Shown here in pieces: positions 63,976 to 64,000 of a stretch of 64,000 nt of DNA. The position numbers and the translations under genes are program-made. This DNA comes from Paramacrobiotus metropolitanus (lineage: Eukaryota; Tardigrada; Eutardigrada; Parachela; Macrobiotidae). The stretch covers positions 53,166-117,165 of the forward strand of contig NW_026570451.1 of NCBI RefSeq assembly GCF_019649055.1, written 5' to 3'. Each line of letters opens with the position of its first letter. The first letter of the stretch is position 1. The notes under the pieces were generated by a model. It was not told the DNA's origin and did not search any database. It was given only the letters and a program-made list of their open reading frames with translations.

Positions 63976-64000
63976 CCATCGGTCAGTGTCGTCGGTTCGT

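Noticed and set aside
1-64000. CRISPR arrays, bacterial operons or contamination
   Set aside because: Introns, polyadenylation signals and eukaryotic transposons are found throughout; no spaced direct repeats of CRISPR type occur.
1-64000. tRNA or rRNA genes
   Set aside because: No cloverleaf with a convincing A and B box and no ribosomal core sequence was found by eye; a covariance-model scan would be needed to exclude them.

Overview
The window is eukaryotic. Its genes are split by short GT-AG introns, have AATAAA polyadenylation signals, and sit in AT-rich intergenic DNA. The gene set (omega glutathione transferase, mitochondrial-type Mn superoxide dismutase, 5-oxoprolinase, insect-type gustatory-receptor-like seven-helix proteins, a family of four-helix membrane proteins) points to an invertebrate animal. 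A tardigrade or another small ecdysozoan is a reasonable guess, but the sequence does not prove it.

Layout of the host part (1-38480): a partial unknown gene at the left edge; a near-perfect palindrome (686-782); a first hAT-like MITE (4563-4862); on the minus strand an omega-class GST (5925-7820) with a small thioredoxin-fold-like gene only about 70 bases upstream of it; a second MITE (9040-9247); a Mn-SOD gene on the minus strand (9996-12127); a third hAT-like element (12665-13473) that interrupts an open frame; 5-oxoprolinase on the plus strand (13884-20581); a small secreted protein (21194-21454); two tandem gustatory-receptor-like genes (22227-26520); then four minus-strand two-exon genes for four-helix membrane proteins (27364-37759), one of them a clear pseudogene.

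From 38481 to 62829 lies one giant LTR retroelement of about 24.3 kb in minus orientation, visibly richer in G+C than its surroundings. Reading in element sense (right to left): 5' LTR, a primer-binding site matching the 3' end of initiator tRNA-Met, a 1 kb leader with a duplicated 70-mer, Gag (myristoylation-type start, long coiled coil, capsid-like region, CCHC knuckle), Pol of Ty3/Gypsy order (protease, reverse transcriptase, RNase H, integrase, basic AT-hook-like tail), an internal spacer with a TATAAATA box, about 9 kb of further minus-strand coding sequence of unknown function with no env-like membrane protein, a tandem-repeat tail, and the 3' LTR. This accessory region is the most novel thing in the window.

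Several conserved genes carry single-base frameshifts, and most of those I could place fall in homopolymers (5-oxoprolinase twice, one receptor gene, one four-helix gene, probably SOD). This suggests that part of the damage is consensus error in the assembly. The four-helix pseudogene (nonsense substitutions) and the missing middle of 5-oxoprolinase are less easily explained that way. All motif, splice-site and repeat calls were made by eye. No database search was possible.
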